Assembly (NCBI GenBank): GCA_012728835.1
Contig: JAAYEJ010000026.1
Coordinates: 1 to 64,000, forward strand
Source: Candidatus Brocadiaceae bacterium
Lineage (GTDB): Bacteria; Planctomycetota; Brocadiia; SM23-32
Direction of reading: 5' to 3'
DNA length: 64,000 nucleotides
A model generated the notes under the pieces. The model was not told where the DNA came from, searched no databases, and was given only the letters and a program-made list of their open reading frames with translations. A program made the position numbers and the translations under genes. Positions 34,456 to 43,164 of this stretch are shown here, piece after piece (position 1 is the first letter of the stretch; each line of letters begins with the position of its first letter).

Positions 34456-34866
34456 TCACGAGGCGCGTTGCGGGCCGCTCAGGTCGGCGAAGAACCGGGC
34501 CAGGACGTTGCCCTCCTCCGCCTCTGCGCGCGCCACGACGGCTTCCAGTTCACCACGGTCAAACCACAGGCCGTGCCCGCGGGGGCATCGGTCGACCACG
34601 ATGCCCGGCTCGCCCTGCGCGCGGACCTCGATGAGGCGCTTGCCGCAGACCGGACACCGGCGGGACGGCTCGGCCTTCGTCTGCCGTCCGGACCGCGTCT
34701 CGATCTCATCGAGGATGCCCATCCGCAGCGCGCCGGCCCGCCGGCCGACCAGCGCCAGCTCGCCGGAATCCAGCCACACGCCGCGGCAGCCCGGGCAGTA
34801 GTCGATCTCGACCTGCTCGAATTCGAGCGTGAACATCTCGACGTCTTCGCAAGCCGGACATAACAC
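34456..34866 (-). CDS. Zinc-finger protein with two zf-TFIIB motifs
   Basis: 136 residues. Two zf-TFIIB modules: MLCPACEDVEM with IDYCPGCRGVWLDSGELAL (residues 1-42), and RRCPVCGKRL with VDRCPRGHGLWFDRGELEAV (about 70-112). In the second module the fourth ligand is replaced by a CPRGH arrangement, with His as a possible ligand. Such proteins are common beside LemA/TPM-type membrane genes, and their function is not known. It ends 19 bases before lemA. Confidence 0.85.
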   Translation of the reverse strand: MLCPACEDVEMFTLEFEQVEIDYCPGCRGVWLDSGELALVGRRAGALRMGILDEIETRSGRQTKAEPSRRCPVCGKRLIEVRAQGEPGIVVDRCPRGHGLWFDRGELEAVVARAEAEEGNVLARFFADLSGPQRAS

Positions 34867-34965
34867 GATACGCTCCTCCCGCGCAGTTATTCAACCATGA
34901 TACAGGGCGCCGGGCCTGCAGGCAATGCCCGAGGGCACCAGAAAGGCGCCGGAACCGTGCGGCGG

Positions 34966-36114
34966 TCAGCGGCGTTGGAGCGCCGGCGCCTGCACCTGGC
35001 GTTCGAGTTCGCGGAGGCGTTCCTGCAGGCGCTGGTTCTCGCGGACGAGGTCGGCGAACTCCGGGGCGAGCGGCATGCCGTCCAGGGTCGGCCAGGGGCG
35101 GATGCGATCGGGCGGAGGCTGGCGCATGCCGCCGGAGACCAGCAGGGGGCGGGCCTCCAGCGCGACCGGGATGGTCAGGATGGCGTCTCCCCGGAGGACC
35201 TTCAGTTCGACCGTCCGGCCCGGGCCGGCCTCCACGACGTGCCGGGCGACGACGGCGGGGTCGTCGACGACGTGCGGGCCGATCTGCAGGATGATGTCGT
35301 CGGCGTGCAGGCGGGCCCTCTGGGCGGGCGAGTCCTTCAGTACGGAGCGGATGCGGGCACCTTCGCGGGCGCCCGGTTCGCCGGTGAGCGTGATGCCGAG
35401 CCATCCGAGGCGGCGCGTCTCGCCCTGCTTGAGGCGGGCGAGGATCGGGGCCAGGTCGCCCTCCGGCAGCACCAGGACTTCCGGCTCCCGGGCTGCCTCG
35501 TAGGTCACCGCCAGCACGACGCCCGCCAGGCGGCCCTCCATGTCGAGGACGGGGGCCCCGGCGCATCCGGACCAGACGTGGCCGGCCAGGCCGAGCATGC
35601 CGTCCCAGGCGACGCCGTGGATGCGGACGTCGGCGTTGTGCCGGGTGACGAGGCCGGGGGAGAGGACGGTCGAGAGGCCGTCGGCCCGTTGCCGCACAGA
35701 GGCCACCAGTGCCCAGGCGCCGGGGCTCGGCAGGGCGGGGGCGGGTGCGAAGGGGGCCGTGTCGCGCAGTTCCGTCCGCAGCAGGGCGAGCCCGCTGGCC
35801 TGGTCGAGGGCGGCGACGGTCGCCTCGGACTGGCGTCCGTCCGGGCAGAACACGCGGATTTCGCGGCATCCGGCCAGCCCGAGCAGGCTGGTGAGCATCT
35901 CGCCCTGGGTGCCGACGAAGAAGCCGGCGTTGGAGAAGTGCGCCTCGCCGGCCGGGGGGGATTCCTCGGGCAGCGAGAGGGTGGAACGGACACAGGCGAC
36001 CACGGGCGCGGCCCGTTCGAGAGCGGCCCGCGGGTCCTGTGCGGCCCCTCGGGCCGCCATGGCGGCCAGCAGGGCCGCGCACGCGGCAAGCGCCCGGGGA
36101 AGCCTTCGGCGCAT
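34966..36114 (-). CDS. Exported DegP-like protein with PDZ domain and no catalytic triad
   Basis: 382 residues from ATG 36114 (a GTG at 36123 is possible). A signal peptide ends near residue 25. The trypsin-like region (about 35-225) aligns with S1C proteases, but none of the triad residues remain. The His position (TNxH) reads LTSLLG (Leu78), the Asp position (DxxSDLALL) reads DQASGLALL (Gly108), and the Ser position (GNSGG) reads GCAGA (Ala185). A PDZ domain follows (about 235-320: GWLGITL, VLKDSPAQRARLHADDIIL). The C-terminus is a coiled coil (LVRENQRLQERLRELERQV). It is probably a sensor or scaffold. It follows the anti-sigma stop by 2 bases. Confidence 0.8.
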   Translation of the reverse strand: MRRRLPRALAACAALLAAMAARGAAQDPRAALERAAPVVACVRSTLSLPEESPPAGEAHFSNAGFFVGTQGEMLTSLLGLAGCREIRVFCPDGRQSEATVAALDQASGLALLRTELRDTAPFAPAPALPSPGAWALVASVRQRADGLSTVLSPGLVTRHNADVRIHGVAWDGMLGLAGHVWSGCAGAPVLDMEGRLAGVVLAVTYEAAREPEVLVLPEGDLAPILARLKQGETRRLGWLGITLTGEPGAREGARIRSVLKDSPAQRARLHADDIILQIGPHVVDDPAVVARHVVEAGPGRTVELKVLRGDAILTIPVALEARPLLVSGGMRQPPPDRIRPWPTLDGMPLAPEFADLVRENQRLQERLRELERQVQAPALQRR

Positions 36115-36116
36115 GG

Positions 36117-36710
36117 CTACCACCAGTAAGGAGACTCGGCCGGATCGTAGAAGGCGTGCTGGACGGGCACGACGACGCCGGGGGAGTCCATGCTCACCGG
36201 GCGTTCGCCCTGGGGCCTCCAGGCCCAGGAGGTGCGGGCCCCTTTGACCACGGCCATGTGGCCGAGCGCGTGGCCGGGGTCTTCGCGACCTGTGGCGGCC
36301 AGCACGATCGGGAGGTATTCGGCCGGAGCCACGCGTGCGATGGGCGTCTCGTCGGGCGGGGCGCTCCGCATGCTCGCCAGGCCTCCGGCGATGAAGGCGG
36401 CGGAGATCAGGATGGCGGCGGCTGCGGCGGCGGAGACGAACTGCCGGTATGAGAACAGCCGGAAGATCTTCGTCTCGCCGGAACGGGCCGCCAGTATCTG
36501 GTCCATTCGGGCGCGCGTCAGGTAGGTCTCACGGGGCGCCAGCAAGGGGATTGTCTCGCGCAGGATGCCGGCGCCCCGTTCCACCAGGTCGAAAGCGGTG
36601 CGACAGGATTCGCAGGAGGCCAGATGGCTGCGGAACGAAGCCGCGCGTTCCTCGGCGAGATCGCCTTCGGCGGCCTCGATCATCCAGGATTTGCACTCGG
36701 CGCAGTCCAC
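36117..36710 (-). CDS. Zinc-binding anti-sigma factor with one membrane helix
   Basis: 197 residues from a GTG at 36710, chosen because AAAGGAG lies 6 bases upstream; an ATG 48 bases further up lacks such a site. The N-terminal ZAS-type domain has CAECKSWM and the HLASCESC motif (His-x3-Cys-x2-Cys, about residues 29-36). A membrane helix at about 93-112 (VSAAAAAAILISAAFIAGG) separates it from an extracytoplasmic tail of about 85 residues. It should bind and hold the ECF sigma factor encoded 57 bases upstream. The tail is the likely site of signal input. Confidence 0.85.
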   Translation of the reverse strand: MDCAECKSWMIEAAEGDLAEERAASFRSHLASCESCRTAFDLVERGAGILRETIPLLAPRETYLTRARMDQILAARSGETKIFRLFSYRQFVSAAAAAAILISAAFIAGGLASMRSAPPDETPIARVAPAEYLPIVLAATGREDPGHALGHMAVVKGARTSWAWRPQGERPVSMDSPGVVVPVQHAFYDPAESPYWW

Positions 36711-36767
36711 GGCAACTCCTTTCGCAGTGTTAGTGTCGCCAGAGGCCGCAGGGTTCAAATGCGCTTC

Positions 36768-37313
36768 TCAGTCCTCGGGTGCGGACAGCCCTTCCTCGGT
36801 CAATCGCTCGCCGATCTTCCGCAGGGCGTAGTGGATGCGGGACTTGACGGTGCCGATCGGGCAGTCGATGGCTTCGGCGATCTCCTCATAGGACAGGCCC
36901 TCGATGAAGCGGAGGGTGACGACGCTTCGGTGGTCCTCGGACAGCTCGTCCAGCACGGCGCGGACCATGCGGGCGGCTTCGCTTCGCTCGGCCAGTTCCT
37001 CGGGGCCGGGCAGGGACGAGGGCAGGAAGTCCTCCGGTGCGGCGCCTTCCCCGTCCGGGTGCCCCATGTGCAGGGGGGCCGCGGCGGAGTCCTTGCGACG
37101 GAGCCACTGGCGGAACTTGTTCAGCAGGATGCCGTAGAGCCAGGTGTACGGCGAAGAGCGTCCCTCGAAGGTCTTCAGGGACTTGGCGGCGGCCAGGAAG
37201 GTGTCCTGCACCAGGTCTTCGGCGACGGACACATTGCCACACATGAACCGGGCGGCCCGGAAGAGCCGGTCATAGTGCAGGCGAACGAGTCTGCGCAGGC
37301 TCTGCTCAGTCAC
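36768..37313 (-). CDS. ECF (sigma-70 family) RNA polymerase sigma factor
   Basis: 181 residues with a GTG start. Region 2 spans about residues 10-75 (AEDLVQDTFLAAAKSLKTF and YTWLYGILLNKFRQWLRR). Region 4 spans about 115-170 (LSYEEIAEAIDCPIGTVKSRIHYALRKIG), a clear helix-turn-helix. The linker between is longer than usual (about 35 residues). The adjacent zinc-binding membrane anti-sigma factor and exported PDZ protein suggest that it answers an envelope signal. No matching -35/-10 pair repeated upstream of nearby genes was found by eye. Confidence 0.93.
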   Translation of the reverse strand: MTEQSLRRLVRLHYDRLFRAARFMCGNVSVAEDLVQDTFLAAAKSLKTFEGRSSPYTWLYGILLNKFRQWLRRKDSAAAPLHMGHPDGEGAAPEDFLPSSLPGPEELAERSEAARMVRAVLDELSEDHRSVVTLRFIEGLSYEEIAEAIDCPIGTVKSRIHYALRKIGERLTEEGLSAPED

Positions 37314-37412
37314 GGCCGGGCCTCGGAGTATGAGAACAAGGCCCCACGGCCGTTCGGGCCGCGCGGCCGCGGCGGGCGGGGCCGGGGAGGCGTCCCGCCC
37401 GCCGGCTCGCGT

Positions 37413-40400
37413 TCAGGCCGGCAGCGTCCTTTGCAGGGTCTTCAGGATGGCGGTGGAGACCGCGTTGCGCAGTTCGGGCGTGCCGGCCAGGCCGAACAGC
37501 TCGGTCAGGACGGCCAGCGCCTGCATCCGGTCCGGCAGGAAGACCATGCCCTCCAGGGCGGCCGTCTGGACGCCCGTCGAGTTGCGGTCGAACAGCGACC
37601 GGCCGGGTGCGTTCAGTGCGGCTCGGAGCAGATCGACGTGCCCCATGCTGCCCAGCGCCCGGGCTACGTAGACGATTCCTTCGTCGACCTCGCCGCCGCG
37701 CCGTGCGCCCGGGCGCCCGGGCTCGATGTCGGGGGGCGCGACCGGGTCGTCCCCGGGCAGCAGGGGGATCTCGATCCGTTCCGTGGGAGGGCCCACCAGC
37801 GCGTCATACAGGACCGCGGCGGCCTGGTCGTCGCCCAGCCTCCGCAGGACAAGGGTGGCACTCCGTCGGGCGGTCAGGGCGGCCTCTCTTCGCACCAGTT
37901 GTGCTGTGCGGCTCCGGGGGCCGGCGGGCACCACTTCGGTCTCGCCGATCAGGAGGTCCCGCATGTTCTGCAGGACGAAGCTCCGAGCGGCATTGGACAT
38001 GCGCGCGTAGCGGACGGCGATCTCGGGCCCGAAGTCGCGGTGGTTGAAGAGCTGCTCATCCTGGATGGCCACGGCCACGGCCGTGGGGCCGCATTCGAAG
38101 ATGTGCTCCACCAGGGCCCACTTGCGCCGCAGGATCCGGATGTCCTCGGCGGTGTCCTCCAGGGAGTACGCCCAGAGCCCCTGGCGTCGCGAGCCGAGCC
38201 GGCTGTACGCCTTCTGCTCGCGCTTCTCCTGGGTGCGGCGGCGCCCGGCCGGCACGCGATCCCTCACTCCGAGGGCGCCCATCCGCACCTCGTCCTCGAT
38301 CCTCTCCTGCTCCCGCATCATCTCGATGGCCTCGGGGGGCATTTCCATCAGCTCCTGGGCTTCCTCGGCGGACACCACCATGTCCACGGCGGCTTCGTCC
38401 TCGACCGTCCGGTCCTGGGTCGGGCGCCGGATCATCCCGGCCACGAAGAGGGCGTAGCCCCGGTCCGACTTGTCCACCCGGCTTCGCGCGGTCTCGAAGA
38501 CCCGCTGGCGGCTCTCGTCCGTCAGGGAGCCGGAGACCATGTTGACCAGTTCGAAGAACTGCGGCGACGGGGCCGCCGCCAGGTCGCAGAGCAGACGGCC
38601 CCATGCCTCGCTCGTCTGGCCTGCGGCGGGGAGAATGCCGCGGACTTCCTGCAGCACGTTCGGGCCGCCGCCGTGCAGGGCGACGCGGACGACCGCGTCG
38701 CGCAGTGCATAGTCCAGCGAGTCGTCGGTCATGTCGTCCCGTGCCTGGGTCCGCGTTCCCGAGGCCAGGCGCGAGGCGGGCGCACGGCTCGCGGGTGAGC
38801 CGGGCGCCGACAGGGCCAGGGCCACGTGCTTGAGCAGCAGAAGGGTGTTCCCATCATACGCGCTGGCGCACCGGGCGTAGGCCCTCAGCGCGCTGGCCTT
38901 GAGGCGGTCGCGTGCGTCGGCCAGGCTGGATCCGCCTCCGCCCGGATTCTCGATCAGCCTCTGGAGACGGTCCGTCAGGCGACGCTGCAGGTCGCCGTTG
39001 CCGGTCAGCTCGAACAACTGCTTCTCGGTGCACACGCCGACGATTGTGTCGCAGACCTCCTGGCGGAGGCGCGTCTGCCACCAGGCATTGAGCGTGTCGT
39101 AGTCGGCCACGTCGGTGATGGCGTCGTCGGCCGGCGGCGCTTCGTCCAGCATCTGGTCGAGGCGCGGCAGGAAGTCGGCGTCGCGGGCCCTGCCGAGTGC
39201 GGCCAGAGCCACGAGCCGGCCGTGCAGTTCCGCGGCCACGTCGGCGGTGTTGGCGTAGGTGTCGGCCCGCACGAGGGCCTGTTCCCGGAGGAACTCGATG
39301 TCCTGCGGGCCGCCGATGGCGGCGATGGTCAGGAACATGGCCCGGACGACTTCTTCGTCCGGACAGGAGTCGATGAGGGTGCGGAGTTCCTGCGCGATCG
39401 ACGCGTCACCGACCCGGGTCAGCAGGCCCAGTGCGTACAGGGCCGGCTTGTCGTCCATCTGCAGGTCGGACGGAATGCGCGGCCTGCCCGCCGGCTCGGT
39501 GAACCCCTCCGGGGCGTATTCGCCGGCCGGCCGACGTGTCTGCGTGCCCGCTGCGGACATCCCGCGCCCGGACCCGCCCCGGGTGCCCCGGGCGCTGCGT
39601 TCGGGGGCGTCGGCCTGCGTTCCTCTGGGCCGGCGCACTCCGGTCTCCGGCTCGGGCATCTCGACGAGGGTCAGCAGTTGCCGGGCATCCGGCGGCTCGC
39701 CGACCTGCATCATCATCCAGGCCGCACCGAGGCGGACCTTCGGGTCCTTGCTTTCTTCCAGCACGGTGCGCAGGTACCCCCCGGCCGCCGGGGAGTCGAT
39801 CCCGGAGTTCCACTGCCATCCGTCCGGCTTCTGGTCCGTGACCAGCCAGTGGCCCCGCACCTGCTTGAGGGTGTCGATCGTTGTGTGATGATAGGTGTCG
39901 AGGAGGGTTCGGATGGACTCGGTGTCGCCCAGTTCGATCAGGGCGGACAGGGCGGCCGGGCTGCCGTGGTTGACGGCCGCCGCTCGCAGGAACGCCCGTC
40001 CGGCCGGGCCGCCGTGCTCGAGCAGGAAGCTCACCGTCTCGGGCGTGCCCTCTCCCCGGGCGACCGCAGTGCCGATGGGCCGCACCAGGAGGAGCGCATC
40101 CTCCGGCGCGACGGACGGCAGCAGGGCGGGGTAGAGGTCCTGGGCGGACTCCATGAGGCGCGCCAGTTCGGCCATCGCGGCGTGTCCGCCGATCCGCACC
40201 AGTGCGGCGGCGATCCGGGCCCGGCTCTCGGCGTCGGTGCAGGCGTCGATGGCGGCCGACAGGGCCGGCAGAGTGGCGGGGGCGTCCGTGTCTGCCAGGA
40301 AGCTCAGGATCATCTTGCGGGCATCCTCGCCGGCGCTGCTCAGCGTGTGCGGCAGGTCGTCCAGGGCCTTCGGCCGGCCCGCGATGACGTGTGCCACCAC

Positions 40401-42686
40401 GGCGGCCCAGCGGATCTCCTGGTGCACGGTCGGGGTCTCGGTGTGCTGGAGGGCTTCGGGCGTCCCGATGCTGCCCAGCGACAGCAGGGCGGCGACGACG
40501 ACGTCCACGTCGCTCAGCTCCTGGGTGAGTTCGGCCAGGAAGGCGACCACCTGCGGCGAGGCCACCTGCTCCAGGGAGACCAGGGCCGTGACCTTGCCGT
40601 CGTAGTCCAGGCCGTTCCAGTAGTTGCGCGCGTGCCGGAGCGCCTGGTCGTCCGGGAGGACGGCCAGCATCTTCATCAGCCCGTAGCGGCGCGCCTCTTC
40701 GTCCAGCCTGGGGCTGTTCGGGGCCAGCGGCGACGTCGGCGTGGGGATGGTGATCGGCACGCCGCCGTGCACGCCGGGGGCTGATGAGTAGATCATCTCC
40801 CGTGCGGTCGGCACGTATGCGGTGACGCCCGCGTGGCCTGTCCTCCGCCGGGGCCCGCGCGGGCCCCGGGTTCCGGCGGCCGGCCCCTGATCCTCGATCG
40901 GTTCCGTCACCTGCTGTTGCGGTCCCGCGACCTCGATCAGGAGATCGGCGCAGTCTCCCGTCAGTGACGTCAGCGCGGGACGGAACCGTTCCCAGTTCAG
41001 GTACAGGTTCGCCGCGCGGTCGGACAGGCCCAGCGCGCGGGCGTTGTCGATCCCTGCGGGCCTGCGGGCCGCGTGGTCGATGCACTGCATCTGCCGGTCC
41101 ACCTCGGCCTTCAGGAGGGTCATCTCCTCCCAGTTGGCCTCCAGAGCCCGCCAGGGGGCTGCGAAGTCGCCGCGGGCCTCCTTCTCGACGTCAGCCCGGG
41201 CCTGCCTCCGCGCGCGGGCGGCCAGTTGCCGGTAAGCCCATGCGTCGGCGGCGTCTCCGTGGGCGGTTGCCAGCACGCCCATCAGGCCGTCGGCGAGGTC
41301 CCTGCGCACCACGCAGAAGGTGCCTTCGGTGAACGCGGCGCTCTTGGCCTCGGTGTTGATCCGGAACAGGATCGGGTCCTCCTGGCTGCCCCAGAAGACG
41401 GCCCCGTCCCCGCTCGCGCCGGCCTCCTGCGTGAGCAGGCCCGAGACGGCCAGGACTCCGGGCGCGACGAGCGCCATCGAGAGCGGGACGTCTGCGGTGC
41501 CCGTCAAGACCAGCCGGCCGGACCGGGCCAGCGTGACCTCGTTCTGCCAGTTGCGCTCGACGGACGTCCCTTCGGCGTCTCCCGTGCCCATCACTGCGGT
41601 GAACAGGTTCTCCAGCTCGGTGAACGAGAGGCCCGGGGCGGCGGCGGGATCGCGGAACGTGACCGTGTAGCCGAGGCCGTCCTGCACGGGCAGCGTGATC
41701 GCGTGCGTCCCCTCGGTGGAGTTGCCGGCCGGGGCGACGGCGATGCGAACGGAGCCGGCGTCGACCCGGACCACCGGCTGATCGCTCCACCCGAAGGCCT
41801 GCGCGGCGGCGTCGCCGACCTTCACCGTGTGGTCAGAGAGGGTGGCGGACTGGTTCTGCAGGCGGATGGTGGGGCGCAGTCCTTCGAGGAACTGCTTCTG
41901 CTCCGGCGTGACCGCGTGGCCCCGGAAGGTCTCGGTCCGTCCGAGCCTGTCGTTCACCGATGCGCTGCGCGGGGCCAGGCGGGCGGCCCGGATCCAGCAC
42001 AGGTCCGCCTCGGCCGGGAGGTTGTTCTCCCGGCAGAACGCGGCCAGGTCGGCCCAGAGCGTGGCGGCCTTCGTCGCGTCCGATTCGTGGATCTGCCCGA
42101 GCGCGTCACGGAGCCTCGTCCGGTAGGTGCGGACGCTCTCGGCGATCTGCTGTTCCTGCCGGCCCAGCGTGCCGAAGTCCGCCTCGGCCAGTTCGACGTG
42201 CGGGAGGACCTCCACCGGCTCGCCATCGACGGGCTGGGCGGTCTCGGGCTGCTGCTCGCGGGTGGCCAGTTCGGTCTGCTGCTTGCGCTCCTTCAGCAGG
42301 CCGGCCGCCACGACGATCAGGACGACGAGCACGACCAGGCTGACGGCGATGCCGCCGCCGATCAGGAAGGGCGTCCAGTCGCGGACCTTCCGTCGGGTCA
42401 CCTGGGTGACCGCACCCGTGCGGATGTCGGCACCGCACTGGGGGCAGATGGCGACCCGGACGCCGAGGGTGGCGCCGCAACTGGGGCATTGCTGGCGGGC
42501 CGGGTGCAGCACCTTTCCCTCCTGGCCGGCGGCCGCCTTGATGTCGCCGAAGTGGTCCTCCTCACCGCTCGGGACCTCCATACCCGCCCCGCATTCGGGG
42601 CACAGGACCGTCTCTCCGGCCTGGTCGTCCGACACTTCGAAGACGGCACCGCATCCCGGCGCGGAACACTTGACTCTCAGGGCCAT
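37413..42686 (-). CDS. Giant zinc-ribbon, membrane-anchored HEAT-repeat protein
   Basis: 1757 residues from ATG 42686 (GAGGTGGGGAAA just upstream); the frame extends further but only through promoter DNA. Two zinc ribbons lie at Cys7/12/29/32 and Cys67/70/81/84, and a single membrane helix at about 107-131. The long remainder is mostly helical with HEAT-like repeats from about residue 700 to the end (for example DVDVVVAALLSLGSIGTPEAL). An Arg/Gly-rich segment lies near 640-660 and another near 1060-1090. A predicted cytoplasmic zinc ribbon plus a large outside domain suggests a scaffold. The function is unknown. It is upstream of the ECF sigma gene on the same strand. Confidence 0.8.
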   Translation of the reverse strand: MALRVKCSAPGCGAVFEVSDDQAGETVLCPECGAGMEVPSGEEDHFGDIKAAAGQEGKVLHPARQQCPSCGATLGVRVAICPQCGADIRTGAVTQVTRRKVRDWTPFLIGGGIAVSLVVLVVLIVVAAGLLKERKQQTELATREQQPETAQPVDGEPVEVLPHVELAEADFGTLGRQEQQIAESVRTYRTRLRDALGQIHESDATKAATLWADLAAFCRENNLPAEADLCWIRAARLAPRSASVNDRLGRTETFRGHAVTPEQKQFLEGLRPTIRLQNQSATLSDHTVKVGDAAAQAFGWSDQPVVRVDAGSVRIAVAPAGNSTEGTHAITLPVQDGLGYTVTFRDPAAAPGLSFTELENLFTAVMGTGDAEGTSVERNWQNEVTLARSGRLVLTGTADVPLSMALVAPGVLAVSGLLTQEAGASGDGAVFWGSQEDPILFRINTEAKSAAFTEGTFCVVRRDLADGLMGVLATAHGDAADAWAYRQLAARARRQARADVEKEARGDFAAPWRALEANWEEMTLLKAEVDRQMQCIDHAARRPAGIDNARALGLSDRAANLYLNWERFRPALTSLTGDCADLLIEVAGPQQQVTEPIEDQGPAAGTRGPRGPRRRTGHAGVTAYVPTAREMIYSSAPGVHGGVPITIPTPTSPLAPNSPRLDEEARRYGLMKMLAVLPDDQALRHARNYWNGLDYDGKVTALVSLEQVASPQVVAFLAELTQELSDVDVVVAALLSLGSIGTPEALQHTETPTVHQEIRWAAVVAHVIAGRPKALDDLPHTLSSAGEDARKMILSFLADTDAPATLPALSAAIDACTDAESRARIAAALVRIGGHAAMAELARLMESAQDLYPALLPSVAPEDALLLVRPIGTAVARGEGTPETVSFLLEHGGPAGRAFLRAAAVNHGSPAALSALIELGDTESIRTLLDTYHHTTIDTLKQVRGHWLVTDQKPDGWQWNSGIDSPAAGGYLRTVLEESKDPKVRLGAAWMMMQVGEPPDARQLLTLVEMPEPETGVRRPRGTQADAPERSARGTRGGSGRGMSAAGTQTRRPAGEYAPEGFTEPAGRPRIPSDLQMDDKPALYALGLLTRVGDASIAQELRTLIDSCPDEEVVRAMFLTIAAIGGPQDIEFLREQALVRADTYANTADVAAELHGRLVALAALGRARDADFLPRLDQMLDEAPPADDAITDVADYDTLNAWWQTRLRQEVCDTIVGVCTEKQLFELTGNGDLQRRLTDRLQRLIENPGGGGSSLADARDRLKASALRAYARCASAYDGNTLLLLKHVALALSAPGSPASRAPASRLASGTRTQARDDMTDDSLDYALRDAVVRVALHGGGPNVLQEVRGILPAAGQTSEAWGRLLCDLAAAPSPQFFELVNMVSGSLTDESRQRVFETARSRVDKSDRGYALFVAGMIRRPTQDRTVEDEAAVDMVVSAEEAQELMEMPPEAIEMMREQERIEDEVRMGALGVRDRVPAGRRRTQEKREQKAYSRLGSRRQGLWAYSLEDTAEDIRILRRKWALVEHIFECGPTAVAVAIQDEQLFNHRDFGPEIAVRYARMSNAARSFVLQNMRDLLIGETEVVPAGPRSRTAQLVRREAALTARRSATLVLRRLGDDQAAAVLYDALVGPPTERIEIPLLPGDDPVAPPDIEPGRPGARRGGEVDEGIVYVARALGSMGHVDLLRAALNAPGRSLFDRNSTGVQTAALEGMVFLPDRMQALAVLTELFGLAGTPELRNAVSTAILKTLQRTLPA

Positions 42687-42723
42687 TTTCCCCACCTCGG
42701 AATAAGCATAAATACCCACGGTG

Positions 42724-42752
42724 TTTATAGGTGCAGGAACCCGCGCTGTCAA
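42724..42752 (-). promoter_or_regulatory. Consensus promoter of the HEAT-repeat protein gene
   Basis: On the minus strand: TTGACA (42752-42747), exactly 17 bases, TATAAA (42729-42724), with the ATG at 42686 about 38 bases downstream. This is one of the best promoter matches in the window. Confidence 0.7.
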
Positions 42753-42902
42753 GTGCGGGATTCGCCGAAATGCGGGATTCTCCCACTGAGGGGCCGCCCC
42801 GGCACCCGCCGGCGGTTGGCTGCGCCATGGAGGCCCGCCGCCTTGTGCCCCGGCGGGCCGGGCGTGACGGGGCCGTGATCGCGGCGGGGCCGTTTTTGCC
42901 CA

Positions 42903-42932
42903 TTGACCGGACCGGGGCAAATATGTTATAGT
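42903..42932 (+). promoter_or_regulatory. Promoter upstream of the DnaJ-domain gene
   Basis: TTGACC (42903-42908), an 18-base spacer and TATAGT (42927-42932) face the DnaJ gene. The leader to its ATG at 43165 would be about 225 bases. I see no open frame of note and no clear riboswitch in that leader. The gap between the two divergent genes is 478 bases in total. Confidence 0.5.
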
Positions 42933-43164
42933 ACCATGATCTGGGAAGCCCGGGGGTCGTCTCTGCACCTGCCGCTCCCTCGGAGGGGTTGCGTCGCGGT
43001 ATCCGAGCCCCTTCAGTCTGGGATTCCATGGGGGTGCATTCAGCGTTCCTGGTGAACTGAACACGCGCCTCCGGCACTAACTTCAGAGCGTGCGGGTCGG
43101 CACGGACGGCCTGCTCGGATTCGGGCGATTCAGGGTTTACCCGCAATAGAGAAACTTCGTAGCG

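Noticed and set aside
42687-43064. N-terminal extension of the HEAT protein to 43064
   Set aside because: The extension would run through a consensus promoter and Pro/Arg-rich sequence. The zinc-ribbon start MALRVKCSAPGC with a good ribosome binding site fits far better.
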